Part shown: one piece after another, positions 23,300-35,700 of the stretch
How the letters are laid out: each line of letters opens with the position of its first letter
How positions within the stretch are numbered: position 1 is the stretch's first letter
Assembly (NCBI GenBank): GCA_944470555.2
Contig: OX104127.1
Location: forward strand, 152,907,776 to 152,971,775
DNA: 64,000 bases
Direction: 5' to 3'
Source: Heterobilharzia americana
Lineage: Eukaryota; Platyhelminthes; Trematoda; Strigeidida; Schistosomatidae
Translations under genes and position numbers: made by a program
The notes under the pieces: generated by a model
Told to the model about the DNA's origin: nothing
Database searches by the model: none
What the model saw: only the letters and a program-made list of their open reading frames with translations

Positions 23300-26280
23300 A
23301 ATGTCCGCACTACGTTTGAACCCAAAAGGGCTGCCTAGATTGCAAGTGAGATGAGAAGGTATAGCACTGAAGTGTTAGGAATCTGCGGAAGCAGGTGGAA
23401 TGGAAGTGAACTCTCCAAACTGTCAACTGGAGAGTCAATAATCTACTCCGGTCACCCAGATGACAACCACGAGCACACTGAGAGAGTGGCTATCATAGTG
23501 TTCCCGGGAGCATCAAAGGCTCTCATACAGTGGGAACCAATCTCCTCCTGCAGGATCATGACGGTAAGGTTCAACTCAAAAGGAAGGAAAGTCACAATCA
23601 CATAATGCTAAGCTATGCACCTACAAATAATGCACATCAAGAGAAGGAGGGATTCTACAGACAACTACAATCAGTACTAGACAAGACTCCAGTTGGTGCA
23701 ATCAAAATTCTAATGGGCGACATGAGTGCCAAACTGGGAGCGGACAACACAGGAAGAGAACTCATCATGGGTCGAAAAGCGCTCGGTGAAATGAACGAGA
23801 ATGGAGAACTGTTCACAGAATTCTGTGCATTCAACGATTTGGTGAATGGAGACAGTGTGTTCAAGCACAAGGATATCAACAAAGCGAGCGACATGGATTT
23901 CGCCAGATGGACACACTAAAAATCAGATCGACTTCATCTCAGTCTCAAGAAAGTGGACATGTAGTCTACTGGACACAAGATTAAGAAGGGGAGCAGATGT
24001 AGGTTTACACCACTCACTATCTAGTGCAAAGAACCTTCAAAATCAAGTTGAAAGCCTTCAAGGAAGTTGGTGATAGACGACCACAGTTGAAGTCCAACAC
24101 CCAGAACAGAGACTGAAGGGCAAAACTACAAAGGAAATCTTCATGTAAGCCATCAAGACAAAATGGGAGATATCGAGCAACATCCTTGAAGAAACCTGTG
24201 TGGATGAGCACTGGAACTCTTTTAAGGCTATGTGGAAAGAAACCTGCATAACCGTGTTAGGAAGGAAGAAGAAAGAAGATAAGGAATGGATCTCGACGGA
24301 TACCTGGAAGCTGATATAGCAGGGAGATAAGGATGGTGGAGCAGAAGATAAACTAGTGCAAGGATGAACGACGAGAAGAGGGACTGAGTACAACGTACAA
24401 AACACTGGACAAAGAAGTGAAGAAGAGTGCACGGAAAGACAAAAGACACTTCTACGACACACTGGCAAGTGAAGCAGAACAGGCTGAGAGCTGGTAGGAG
24501 AGACCTGACAACATTGTATCAAATAACCAGGTTACTATCTGGGATGGGACCAACACAGATGAAACGAATAAAAGATGATGAAGGCAATTTAATTACCAAA
24601 GAAGAGAAACAAAAGAAACGATGTGGTGACCATTTCGAAAAGCTGTTGAATCGACCACTATCTGAAACTTGTCCAGAAATACCACCAGCGACAGCAGAAC
24701 TACAAGTAAACACAAGCCTTTCGACGAAAGTCGAAGTCCTGAATGACATAAGGCTACTGAAATGCGGGAAAGCAGCAGGACCAGATGGAATCCCGCCAGA
24801 AGCACTGAAAACAGATGCAGAGACAACAGCGGACATGCTCACACCGCTGTTGCAGAAGGTCTGGAAGGAAGGAAAGGTACCTGGAGATTGGGAGAGGGGC
24901 TACCTTGTCAAACTCCCGAAGAATGGCGACCTAAGCCTTTGCAAGGAGTGACGAGGAATCATGCTTCTGTCCACCCCAAGCAAAATATTAGGTCGCATCT
25001 TCCTGGAGAGACTAAAGGATGCGCTGGATTCAAAACTACGACCGGAACAGACTAGCTGGATTCAGGAAGTACAAATCATGTGCGGACCAAATTGTAACGC
25101 TTCGTATCGTCATAGAACAGGGCATAGAATGGCAGTCAACCCTCTACCTCAACTTCATCGATTTTGAAAAGGCCTTCGACAGCGTCGACCAAGAGGTAAT
25201 TTGACAGTTGCTTCAACACTACGGAATACCACAAACCTTTATCAACCTCATTCAACAACTGTATGAAGACTCCACATGCCAAGTAATTCACAATGGGAAG
25301 CTCAGTGATACCTTTGAAGTAAGTGAGGACAGGAGTGAAACAAGGCTGTCTACTATCACCAATGATCTTCCTGATTGTAGTGGACTGGATCATGCAACAA
25401 ACAGTGAGGGGCGAGAAGAGGGGGATACGCTGGACTGATGAGGGGACCCTAGAAGATTTCGATTTCACCGATGAATTATGTCTAATGTCACACAAACTTG
25501 AAGATCTACAGGCGAAAACTAACAAGTTTACAGAAGAGGCAGTGAAGATGGGGCTTCAAGTGAATGTAGAGAAGGCATAGGTTATGATGATAGCCGACCA
25601 ACAACAGCGTCAACAACAAGCACCGATCACCATCAACGGTAGAAACTTGAACGAAGTAGTCTCTTTCACCTACCTGGGTAGCACTGCTTCAACTACAGGC
25701 AGCACAGACGAGGACGTCAAAGCTAGGATCGGAAAAGCGAGACTGGCGTTCATTAACCTGAAACCAGTGTGGAGATCTTCTGCACTCAGCACAAGGCATC
25801 AACAAGATCTGGATTTTCAACACCGATCCAGTCAAGTCAGTGCTTCTGTTTGGTTCAGAGAGTTGATGCGTTACGAAAGGCGTTGTCAACAAACTACAGA
25901 CATTCATCAACAACTGCCTACGCTCGTTACTGAAGATCAGGTGACCAGAAAGAATAAGCAACAAGGAACTCTGGGAACGAACCAACGAAACAAGAACCTA
26001 TCGCTCAACAAATTTGCAGAAGGAAGTGGAGATGGATTGGCGTGCACTGAGAAGACCGACTGGGGACATCACGCACAGACCAGTTGCTCGAGTGGAACCC
26101 AGATGGGAAACGGCGAGTTGGGCGTTCGAGGCGAGGGTGACATAGAGGTGTTCGTGTGAGGAGGAAATGAGAGCTTCTGGGCTATCGTTGAGCCAGGTTC
26201 GAAAGATTGCGGAGAACGGAGTGGAATGGAGACGTGGTACTGAATCCCTGTGTTCTGCTAGGTGCCCGAGGGACAAGGAA
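23300..26280 (+). pseudogene. Endonuclease-reverse transcriptase pseudogene of RTE copy B
   Basis: Same blocks as in copy A: GDMSAKLGADNTG, CGKAAGPDGIPPEALK (24766-24813), NFIDFEKAFDSVDQE, RTGVKQGCLLSPMIF (25326-25370), DFDFTDELCLMSH. It shares the EN frameshift, the TGA after DQEVI, the 4-bp duplication and FTDE for FADD. In addition a G in place of A near 23386 turns the EN glutamate in GICESRW into glycine (GICGSRW), removing a catalytic metal ligand. The frame 24427-24951 keeps the linker and first RT motif open where copy A is frameshifted. Confidence 0.88.
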
Positions 26281-26283
26281 AAT

Positions 26284-26325
26284 TAATATAATGATAATAA
26301 TATTAATAATAATAATAATAATAAT
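26284..26325 (+). repeat. (AAT)n-type tail of RTE copy B
   Basis: A/T trinucleotide-rich tract immediately after the last codon of copy B. It corresponds to the simple-sequence 3' tail of RTE elements and marks the insertion end. Confidence 0.75.
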
Positions 26326-27499
26326 GAACTATTCATTTGCCTGTTTTCTTTCCTGTCACCTCCATTTGCCCATCTTTTGTTGGTACACTATTGCAGCTTA
26401 CTGTAATTGCCAATGGCTATAAGCCAGTGAAAAGAAGTTAGGTTTTTCTTCCATCTTCGAATTCTAATAATCAAATGGTTTGGAGATTTGTAATGCTTTT
26501 GGAAGTTTTGCCATAGACATAGAGGTATCTATTTTTCACTTAAATCTGACGTTAGGTTTTATGCTGTCAAGTGCCAAAGTCTTTTGAATACTCAGAAACA
26601 TCAATGTAATTAATTGCTAGTATTCACCTGCTGTGTTGAGATAAATCAAGTTATGGCGGAACCCAATGGGCAGTAGTAGTAGAGAAAATGTGACTTTTTT
26701 TAACTTTGTATGACACTCAAATCTGGTATACTTTTCATCTTATACTTAGCTCCGTAAGTGCTTTGGAATTTTATTCTAAGGTATCTTATATGACTGTAAG
26801 ACACAAGAAACCTTTTGTTATTTCTGAACTTCTTGATTTCGTCCAACAACGAATGACCGGGTAGCAGTTTTATTAGATGAATGTTTAATAGTAGAATAGT
26901 GTATAACATGTACATGGTCTAAACTAGTGATGTGTATCATTCCGCTTCATGTTAGGCTGTCTTTTGCCATTCAGTAATTACTTGATCAGCTCAATTATTT
27001 AAAAATAGAATTAGCTAGTTGCATTAGAAATTGATGAATGTGTGGTTGTAGTGTTCATTCTCCCTGTGTGGGGAATTAGAAGAACTTTTCATTTAGATTA
27101 TTTCAGTTGTATGAATAACTAATTAAATGCTTTAGCAAGCACAACTTTAGTATCAGTATCTTCTATTAAATTTTTTTGAATGAGTCTGCTAAAAATATGC
27201 CTTTCCACACTTTTACAAATTTACATGAAGTTTGATGAATGTACTATTGGTGAGGTCTCGAGGTGATTACTATCAGCATATAACTTCGTTATTCTTCTAA
27301 CTTTTTAAAACACCACGTATACTTCCTTCTACTTGACAATAGTAAAATGTATTTCACTACAGTCTATTAACAATTTTGAATTACCGTGGTCGGAAATAAA
27401 AGGCTTGAAAACATTTGTAGGGTCTTATCTCCTGTACGTTTCCTTATCCAGTGAAATTGAAAAATTCATGCTGCATTGATATTTTGCTCTTTCATTCAG
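26326..27499. other. Region upstream of first recognised FCHSD2 exon
   Basis: 1.2 kb AT-rich, no ORF of note. It ends with a pyrimidine-rich acceptor (TTGCTCTTTCATTCAG) at 27499. Because the next exon begins about six residues into the F-BAR domain relative to human FCHSD2, a small start-codon exon must lie here or further upstream. I could not place it. Confidence 0.5.
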
Positions 27500-27600
27500 T
27501 CGATTAAACCTCTCAATCAACTGAAAACTATTCACAATGAACACTATGCAAAACTCCAGGGCAAACATGCATTGGAAACTGACTTGTTAGATGATCTGAG
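27500..27600 (+). CDS. FCHSD2: FCHSD2 exon (F-BAR helix 1)
   Basis: Acceptor TTCATTCAG, donor GTAAGT. Encodes SIKPLNQLKTIHNEHYAKL then QGKHALETDLLDDLR, matching the ELKNIQVEQMTKLQAKHQ start of human FCHSD2. Ends in phase 2 (AG, completed by A of the next exon). Confidence 0.88.
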
Positions 27601-30600
27601 GTAAGTCAGTGTTCATCTTCACTCATCCAGACATTTTTAAATTGAGTTAAAGTTAGTTTTCATGTACAAGGCTTATAATGAACGACTCAGTTTATCTTTT
27701 AAGCAACGGACGTCGATGTTATTGTTGGTTTAAGATAATGAAACTATTGTAGCATGTTTCTTTTCTATCTGCCGAGGTGCATTTCACAAAATTTGTACAA
27801 TAAATGTATAAAATGTGTGTTGAATTCGATTTGAAGATTATCCAATCTCTGACACTGGTTTTCGCTTACTCTGAACTCATGAGGTGACAGAATAGCGAAT
27901 TTTTATGATTAGACTGTGTTACTTTGACGTAACTATAGCTCAACCACCTTGTGCACATCCTCACAGTCGGCAGTGACTCACATCTATTGCATTAGGACCA
28001 GTAATACTACCTAGCTGACCAAACCTCGATAGGTGGAGCTGGGTTTGAACCCATGACACATTGGTTCGTAGTCATCCCCCCTACACCACTGAGTCACAAC
28101 TCCAGTACCTTGATGCAGAATTAAAATAATCAACTAGCTAAACAAAACAGGATTTGTTAAACTCATCAGTCTGGGTAAAGGGTTGACCTCATATATACGT
28201 GATTATATGTGTTACAATAAAATATTAGTATAAATACATGCACATTACAAATTAGAATAGTAAACTAATTGAGCAAAATAGTAGTCGGCATTTGACAGGT
28301 GAAATGGGACTGTATGAAGTTAGTGCATATTCATATTTTCTGTGAATAAAGGTATTACTTACTAATTTTGGATGAACCTGGTAGCCATATAAGATTACAA
28401 GTTGAGAAACATCTAGGTGGAATAAATTACATTAGCAATGTGAACATTTTTGAAAGATTATCGTGTTATCGCCCAGTTAACTGGTTCACTAGTTACTAGC
28501 CGGTCCGAAACCCGGATAAAGAGGGAAGGTTGGGCATAAGACTAGCAACCCTACCCCGTAAAACAGACCCAATCGCTAAGGAAACTTCTAAGCACAAACA
28601 AAATATAAAAATGAAAACAAAATTACTCCTCGCTGGAATCGGAGAGACAAATGACGCCGGTTGGTGAAATCCTTCGGGAAGCCACTCGGCCGATGTGTCT
28701 TCTCTCGATGAAAGTGAAAGTAAACATGGAATGTCCGCACTACGTTTGAACCCAAAAGGGCTGCCTAGATTGCAAGTGAGATGAGAAGGTATAGCACTGA
28801 AGTGTTAGGAATCTGCGAAAGCAGGTGGAATGGAAGTGAACTCTCCAAACTGTCAACTGGAGAGTCAATAATCTACTCCGGTCACCCAGATGACAACCAC
28901 GAGCACACTGAGAGAGTGGCTATCATAGTGTTCCCGGGAGCATCAAAGGCTCTCATACAGTGGGAACCAATCTCCTCCTGCAGGATCATGACGGTAAGGT
29001 TCAACTCAAAAGGAAGGAAAGTCACAATCACATAATGCTAAGCTATGCACCTACAAATAATGCACATCAAGAGAAGGAGGGATTCTACAGACAACTACAA
29101 TCAGTACTAGACAAGACTCCAGTTGGTGCAATCAAAATTCTAATGGGCGACATGAGTGCCAAACTGGGAGCGGACAACACAGGAAGAGAACTCATCATGG
29201 GTCGAAAAGCGCTCGGTGAAATGAACGAGAATGGAGAACTGTTCACAGAATTCTGTGCATTCAACGATTTGGTGAATGGAGACAGTGTGTTCAAGCACAA
29301 GGATATCAACAAAGCGAGCGACATGGATTTCGCCAGATGGACACACTAAAAATCAGATCGACTTCATCTCAGTCTCAAGAAAGTGGACATGTAGTCTACT
29401 GGACACAAGATTAAGAAGGGGAGCAGATGTAGGTTTACACCACTCACTATCTAGTGCAAAGAACCTTCAAAATCAAGTTGAAAGCCTTCAAGGAAGTTGG
29501 TGATAGACGACCACAGTTGAAGTCCAACACCCAGAACAGAGACTGAAGGGCAAAACTACAAAGGAAATCTTCATGTAAGCCATCAAGACAAAATGGGAGA
29601 TATCGAGCAACATCCTTGAAGAAACCTGTGTGGATGAGCACTGGAACTCTTTTAAGGCTATGTGGAAAGAAACCTGCATAACCGTGTTAGGAAGGAAGAA
29701 GAAAGAAGATAAGGAATGGATCTCGACGGATACCTGGAAGCTGATATAGCAGGGAGATAAGGATGGTGGAGCAGAAGATAAACTAGTGCAAGGATGAACG
29801 ACGAGAAGAGGGACTGAGTACAACGTACAAAACACTGGACAAAGAAGTGAAGAAGAGTGCACGGAAAGACAAAAGACACTTCTACGACACACTGGCAAGT
29901 GAAGCAGAACAGGCTGAGAGCTGGTAGGAGAGACCTGACAACATTGTATCAAATAACCAGGTTACTATCTGGGATGGGACCAACACAGATGAAACGAATA
30001 AAAGATGATGAAGGCAATTTAATTACCAAAGAAGAGAAACAAAAGAAACGATGTGGTGACCATTTCGAAAAGCTGTTGAATCGACCACCATCTGAAACTT
30101 GTCCAGAAATACCACCAGCGACAGCAGAACTACAAGTAAACACAAGCCTTTCGACGAAAGTCGAAGTCCTGAATGACATAAGGCTACTGAAATGCGGGAA
30201 AGCAGCAGGACCAGATGGAATCCCGCCAGAAGCACTGAAAACAGATGCAGAGACAACAGCGGACATGCTCACACCGCTGTTGCAGAAGGTCTGGAAGGAA
30301 GGAAAGGTACCTGGAGATTGGGAGAGGGGCTACCTTGTCAAACTCCCGAAGAATGGCGACCTAAGCCTTTGCAAGGAGTGACGAGGAATCATGCTTCTGT
30401 CCACCCCAAGCAAAATATTAGGTCGCATCTTCCTGGAGAGACTAAAGGATGCGCTGGATTCAAAACTACGACCGGAACAGACTAGCTGGATTCAGGAAGT
30501 ACAAATCATGTGCGGACCAAATTGTAACGCTTCGTATCGTCATAGAACAGGGCATAGAATGGCAGTCAACCCTCTACCTCAACTTCATCGATTTTGAAAA

Positions 30601-32761
30601 GGCCTTCGACAGCGTCGACCAAGAGGTAATTTGACAGTTGCTTCAACACTACGGAATACCACAAACCTTTATCAACCTCATTCAACAACTGTATGAAGAC
30701 TCCACATGCCAAGTAATTCACAATGGGAAGCTCAGTGATACCTTTGAAGTAAGTGAGGACAGGAGTGAAACAAGGCTGTCTACTATCACCAATGATCTTC
30801 CTGATTGTAGTGGACTGGATCATGCAACAAACAGTGAGGGGCGAGAAGAGGGGGATACGCTGGACTGATGAGGGGACCCTAGAAGATTTCGATTTCACCG
30901 ATGAATTATGTCTAATGTCACACAAACTTGAAGATCTACAGGCGAAAACTAACAAGTTTACAGAAGAGGCAGTGAAGATGGGGCTTCAAGTGAATGTAGA
31001 GAAGGCATAGGTTATGATGATAGCCGACCAACAACAGCGTCAACAACAAGCACCGATCACCATCAACGGTAGAAACTTGAACGAAGTAGTCTCTTTCACC
31101 TACCTGGGTAGCACTGCTTCAACTACAGGCAGCACAGACGAGGACGTCAAAGCTAGGATCGGAAAAGCGAGACTGGCGTTCATTAACCTGAAACCAGTGT
31201 GGAGATCTTCTGCACTCAGCACAAGGCATCAACAAGATCTGGATTTTCAACACCGATCCAGTCAAGTCAGTGCTTCTGTTTGGTTCAGAGAGTTGATGCG
31301 TTACGAAAGGCGTTGTCAACAAACTACAGACATTCATCAACAACTGCCTACGCTCGTTACTGAAGATCAGGTGACCAGAAAGAATAAGCAACAAGGAACT
31401 CTGGGAACGAACCAACGAAACAAGAACCTATCGCTCAACAAATTTGCAGAAGGAAGTGGAGATGGATTGGCGTGCACTGAGAAGACCGACTGGGGACATC
31501 ACGCACAGACCAGTTGCTCGAGTGGAACCCAGATGGGAAACGGCGAGTTGGGCGTTCGAGGCGAGGGTGACATAGAGGTGTTCGTGTGAGGAGGAAATGA
31601 GAGCTTCTGGGCTATCGTTGAGCCAGGTTCGAAAGATTGCGGAGAACGGAGTGGAATGGAGACGTGGTACTGAAGCCCTATTTTTCACTATGTACATGAG
31701 GGTGAATTAAAACTAATGTAATAATATTTATGTTTATCTTATTTATGTGCTTGTTTAACAGGGTAATTTTAAATTTTTGACTGCTGTTTGAATAAGTTGG
31801 CACTATAGTGTCACTTGAAATTGAAGAAATTTTATTTTTCTTCTTGTGGGATGCGGACTATTTCCTAGAAGATACTTCTATATTGTCTCCGTTCCGTCCT
31901 TTAGTAGTTATTGTTATATTTTTTGTAAAGGCTTATTCTTTCGAATGTAGTTTTGATCACCGATTATGATCAGATTGTGGAGCCATTGTATAGCTGATTC
32001 ATGCTGGTCTAGAACTTCCCAGCCTTGTTCACCATGTATCTTTGAACAGTCTATCCCAGGACCATCAGTTCTAAGAGGAAGCGCATTGTCCTCCAGCCGC
32101 TTATCTGGAGTTGAATGCTCCACTATTTCCTACTTCTGTCAATTCACTACGTAGTGAAACCATCATCTAATATTATCAGTGATCGTTTACGTCAATCCTT
32201 ACTCGGATAACTAAACAGGTCATGTCTTTTCATTACAACTTTCAGAAATCTATCTCTATGCTACTTAGTTCTCTCAATTTTTCGATAGTTCTTTAGCTGG
32301 TGCTAGTTTGTGATGAAAACTTCTTTCTGTAATTTCTAATGTAATTTATTTTAGAAGGATATAAATTTACTACTGTTATTCGCTTATTTCTAGAATGTAT
32401 TGTAAACAAAGGGCAGTAATTGAACGTGAATATGGTCAGTCATTGCAAAAGCTTGTAAATAGCTTCCTGTCTAAAAAAGAATTTACATCTTCTAATTCAA
32501 CAAGGAATGATATACCATTGTAAGTGCTTATAACCCTGCCCCGAAATGATTGCTATCAATAAAATTCACTCCTAGATCAAATAAACAACCAAATGTTTGG
32601 AATATCTGGCATTCATTGTTAAGCGAATCGAACAGTTTGGCATTATCTCGTTTACGTGTATCAGATAATCAACAAAGATTATCGAATGAACTCAAACCGT
32701 TGAAATTACAGCGTTTATCAGTTAATAAACGTGTGTTTGAACAGTTAAAAATACTTCAGGT

Positions 32762-32799
<38 letters not shown>

Positions 32800-35700
32800 T
32801 ACTACTACTACTACTCGTAAAATATTTTTCAAAATGGTAATTATGTCATTCAGCTAATTATTCATTCAAAAAGGGCGTTTTGAGTATAAAAAATGTTTTA
32901 TCATTCTAAATAAATATCTTGATTATATCTCTCATAAGTGAATTCTGTATCGATGCGATTTTCTTCAAATACCAAGATTTTAAGATTTCATCTCTGATAC
33001 CGGTTTTGCTAATCAACAAAGTGTATTATTAGGTAATGTGATTTTGAAAAGTAAATTTTTGAAAATGGTGTCTGGTGTTTATATCGACCTAATCCGGTTA
33101 GAGAAAAATACTTTCCACCACCAACTGTTTCTATCTACCCATTCTACTCAGTAGTACTGTTGTATGTCTGGGATGTTTTTTTATTCTAATGATAATGACT
33201 ATTATTCAATGAAGAAATTAGTTGTTGAAAGTTTCGACCCATAAAATCATTCATATCTTTGAAGTTACTCGTGGACTAGTCGCTTGTAAATACCAATTTG
33301 ATGTTAGGCTAAATCATCATGATTTTTAAGTATAACTAGCATGGTTGGTTGGTATCGGTAAAATTTCTCAGCATGAGATGTAAAAATGTCATTATACCCA
33401 TAGAAAATTTGTGCATTGTGAAGAGAATCGAGTTACTATTAATATTGTCACTATTATTATTACTATTATTATTATTATTATCATTAGGGAACAAATAGTA
33501 CCAACAATTGGTGATATCACGGGCAGCAATTTCGCTCAAATTATTACTCAAATTAAACATCACTTTGTGTAAATATTTATCATAAATATACATATTTTTA
33601 AGCAGATTGATATAATTCTAGCATAAGTTTATTTCATATGGATGTGGCAGTTATGTATTCGTAAACAATTTACAGTTGAAAATTGTCACTTCAATTGCTG
33701 TCGATGACGTGAATAGGTGTAGAAAAATTAGGGACTAAAGATCTAGTTTGATTGTTTTTTACGTGATACGTAGTTAGCATCAAGAATGGCTTATACTTAC
33801 GGAAGACTTTGATCACAATGAAAATAAATTAGACGTCACTATTCCTTGAAAAATGCTATGCATACATTTGAATCCAACTGTCTTTGAAATGTTAATAAAT
33901 GGCCTACTAAACAAGTAAATGTATGACCATTATATCCTAATACATCTCCAACTTATTTTTTACTTCAGGTCAACGCAACCATGATCATATCTATCTTAGG
34001 AAAGGAAAATAAGAGCTGACAGTACCGTTTTGCGTAAAACAAAGAATGTTTTCAAGAACTTGAATCAGTAAAGATAAATTACTAGTTTCTATGCACCAGA
34101 TTATATTCTACTATTGTGTCCTGAAAAAAGGTTTTTCATTAGGTCGAAATGATTTGTCACTGGAGAGCTAACAGCTTCATGTTGTCTAGTTCCGAGTATT
34201 GACCGAACTCTATCGATCATGGCCACCAAGTTAGGAGGTTCACCATCGCGGTGCACTGTAATGGATGTTAGTTAGTTGAAAGCAATTGACAGGAGGCCCT
34301 GGACACTATTTTTACGAACTTATTCCTTTTTCTGCTGCATAAATCTCTCATTAAAATCTTCATATCATTTTAATTTATCCAAGAGATTACGTTAAAAATA
34401 GTTTTTCCTATATTTGGGCAAAATTGTGATAACCATGGTTTGACTGGTTTTTTCATTTTATGAACGAAAAAGACCGTCTAGTGGTCAATGAGTAGAAAAA
34501 CTTACATTTCAACAAGGAGAATATTAAAAATTCCCATTTAGACATTTAAAATAGAACACCAAGACGAACAAAGAAGCATTTCGATTAGGTCTTCATTATT
34601 GATTTTTATGCTGATATTAGAGGATTTAAAACTATTAACTAGAAGCCATTTATTAGAGGTGGGGTTAATTAGGTAAAATTATTTACAGGATTAAAGTTAT
34701 TCACAAAGCTAACAATTAGAGAAATGAAGATGGGAAATGATGCCTATGGTAAAGTGCATGTATCAAGCTAAAGAATTACGCTACAACAGAGAGATAAATA
34801 ATATGAGATCTGCAAAGAAAGTGTTCATCTGCAAATAATTTTATTCCATTAGGTAAAAAAAATTAAATCAAATGAAGTTACATGCACTCAACATAAGTAG
34901 TTCGAGACTAATCACTTAGCGAAGTGTACAGATCAGCGTTGTCCACTGATATCTTCCGTTAGTTGATGACACTTGTTTTGTCACAGACGACGTCTTGTGA
35001 TCTCCGTTCAGTGGCTTACAACGGACAGCTGAGGGAAATGTCAAAGTTCTCCGTGAAATTTGCAAATAATTTGCAAACTTGTCGTCCTCTTTGAAGTTAG
35101 ACGTTCATTTATCCTGATAACAGAATTGCACCGGTTTATTCTGAATACAAAGATGTGGTTTATTAGAGTGTATGGCAATAGCTTTCACCGTATGTAGTAG
35201 GTGAATAGGTAAACCACGCCAAGACCGAAAAATATATGGAAACTAACTGTAGGCGCATTGTCTCTTTTCACTTAATGACCAGTACCTACTTAATGCCCAA
35301 ACACCAAGCTCTTTATTGTCTTTATCTATCATTTGCTCAGCCACAATGTGTGGCGTTGAAATATCCTACGAGATATTTCCGGTACGTATGCCCTATGTAC
35401 CTAGGTGTATAGAAGGCGATAAACTGGTAAATAGAACAGTTGGGATCAGGAAGTATACCTTATGTATACTGCATTTAAAAATGGACGATTGCAGGAGATA
35501 GAGTGTAACTTTGCAATGTTGAATTTTCCCTAAAAAGCTACCCAAATTTGTGCTATACTCTCACTGATGATGACAGTTTCGAACTCAAGTTTAGAGAAAA
35601 TAAATTTCTTAGAAATAATTCTCACATTTGGTTAAGCTTCCATTTCACTAATATGCTTGGTCATGAACTTATTACTATTCTCTCAACAGTGATTATCGAC

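Larger units (their letters stand above)
23040..26325 (+). mobile_element. RTE-like LINE, copy B (most complete 3' end)
   Basis: Same body as copies A and C. The 3' end is intact in layout: MRASGLSLSQVRKIAENGVE, WRRGTESLCSARCPRDKEN, stop, then an (AAT)n-type tail (26284-26325), the form expected of an RTE terminus. Only two substitutions against C were noticed over about 3.2 kb (near 23386 and 24659). Compared with A it lacks the one-base deletions, the gypsy patch and the foreign tail. Confidence 0.9.
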
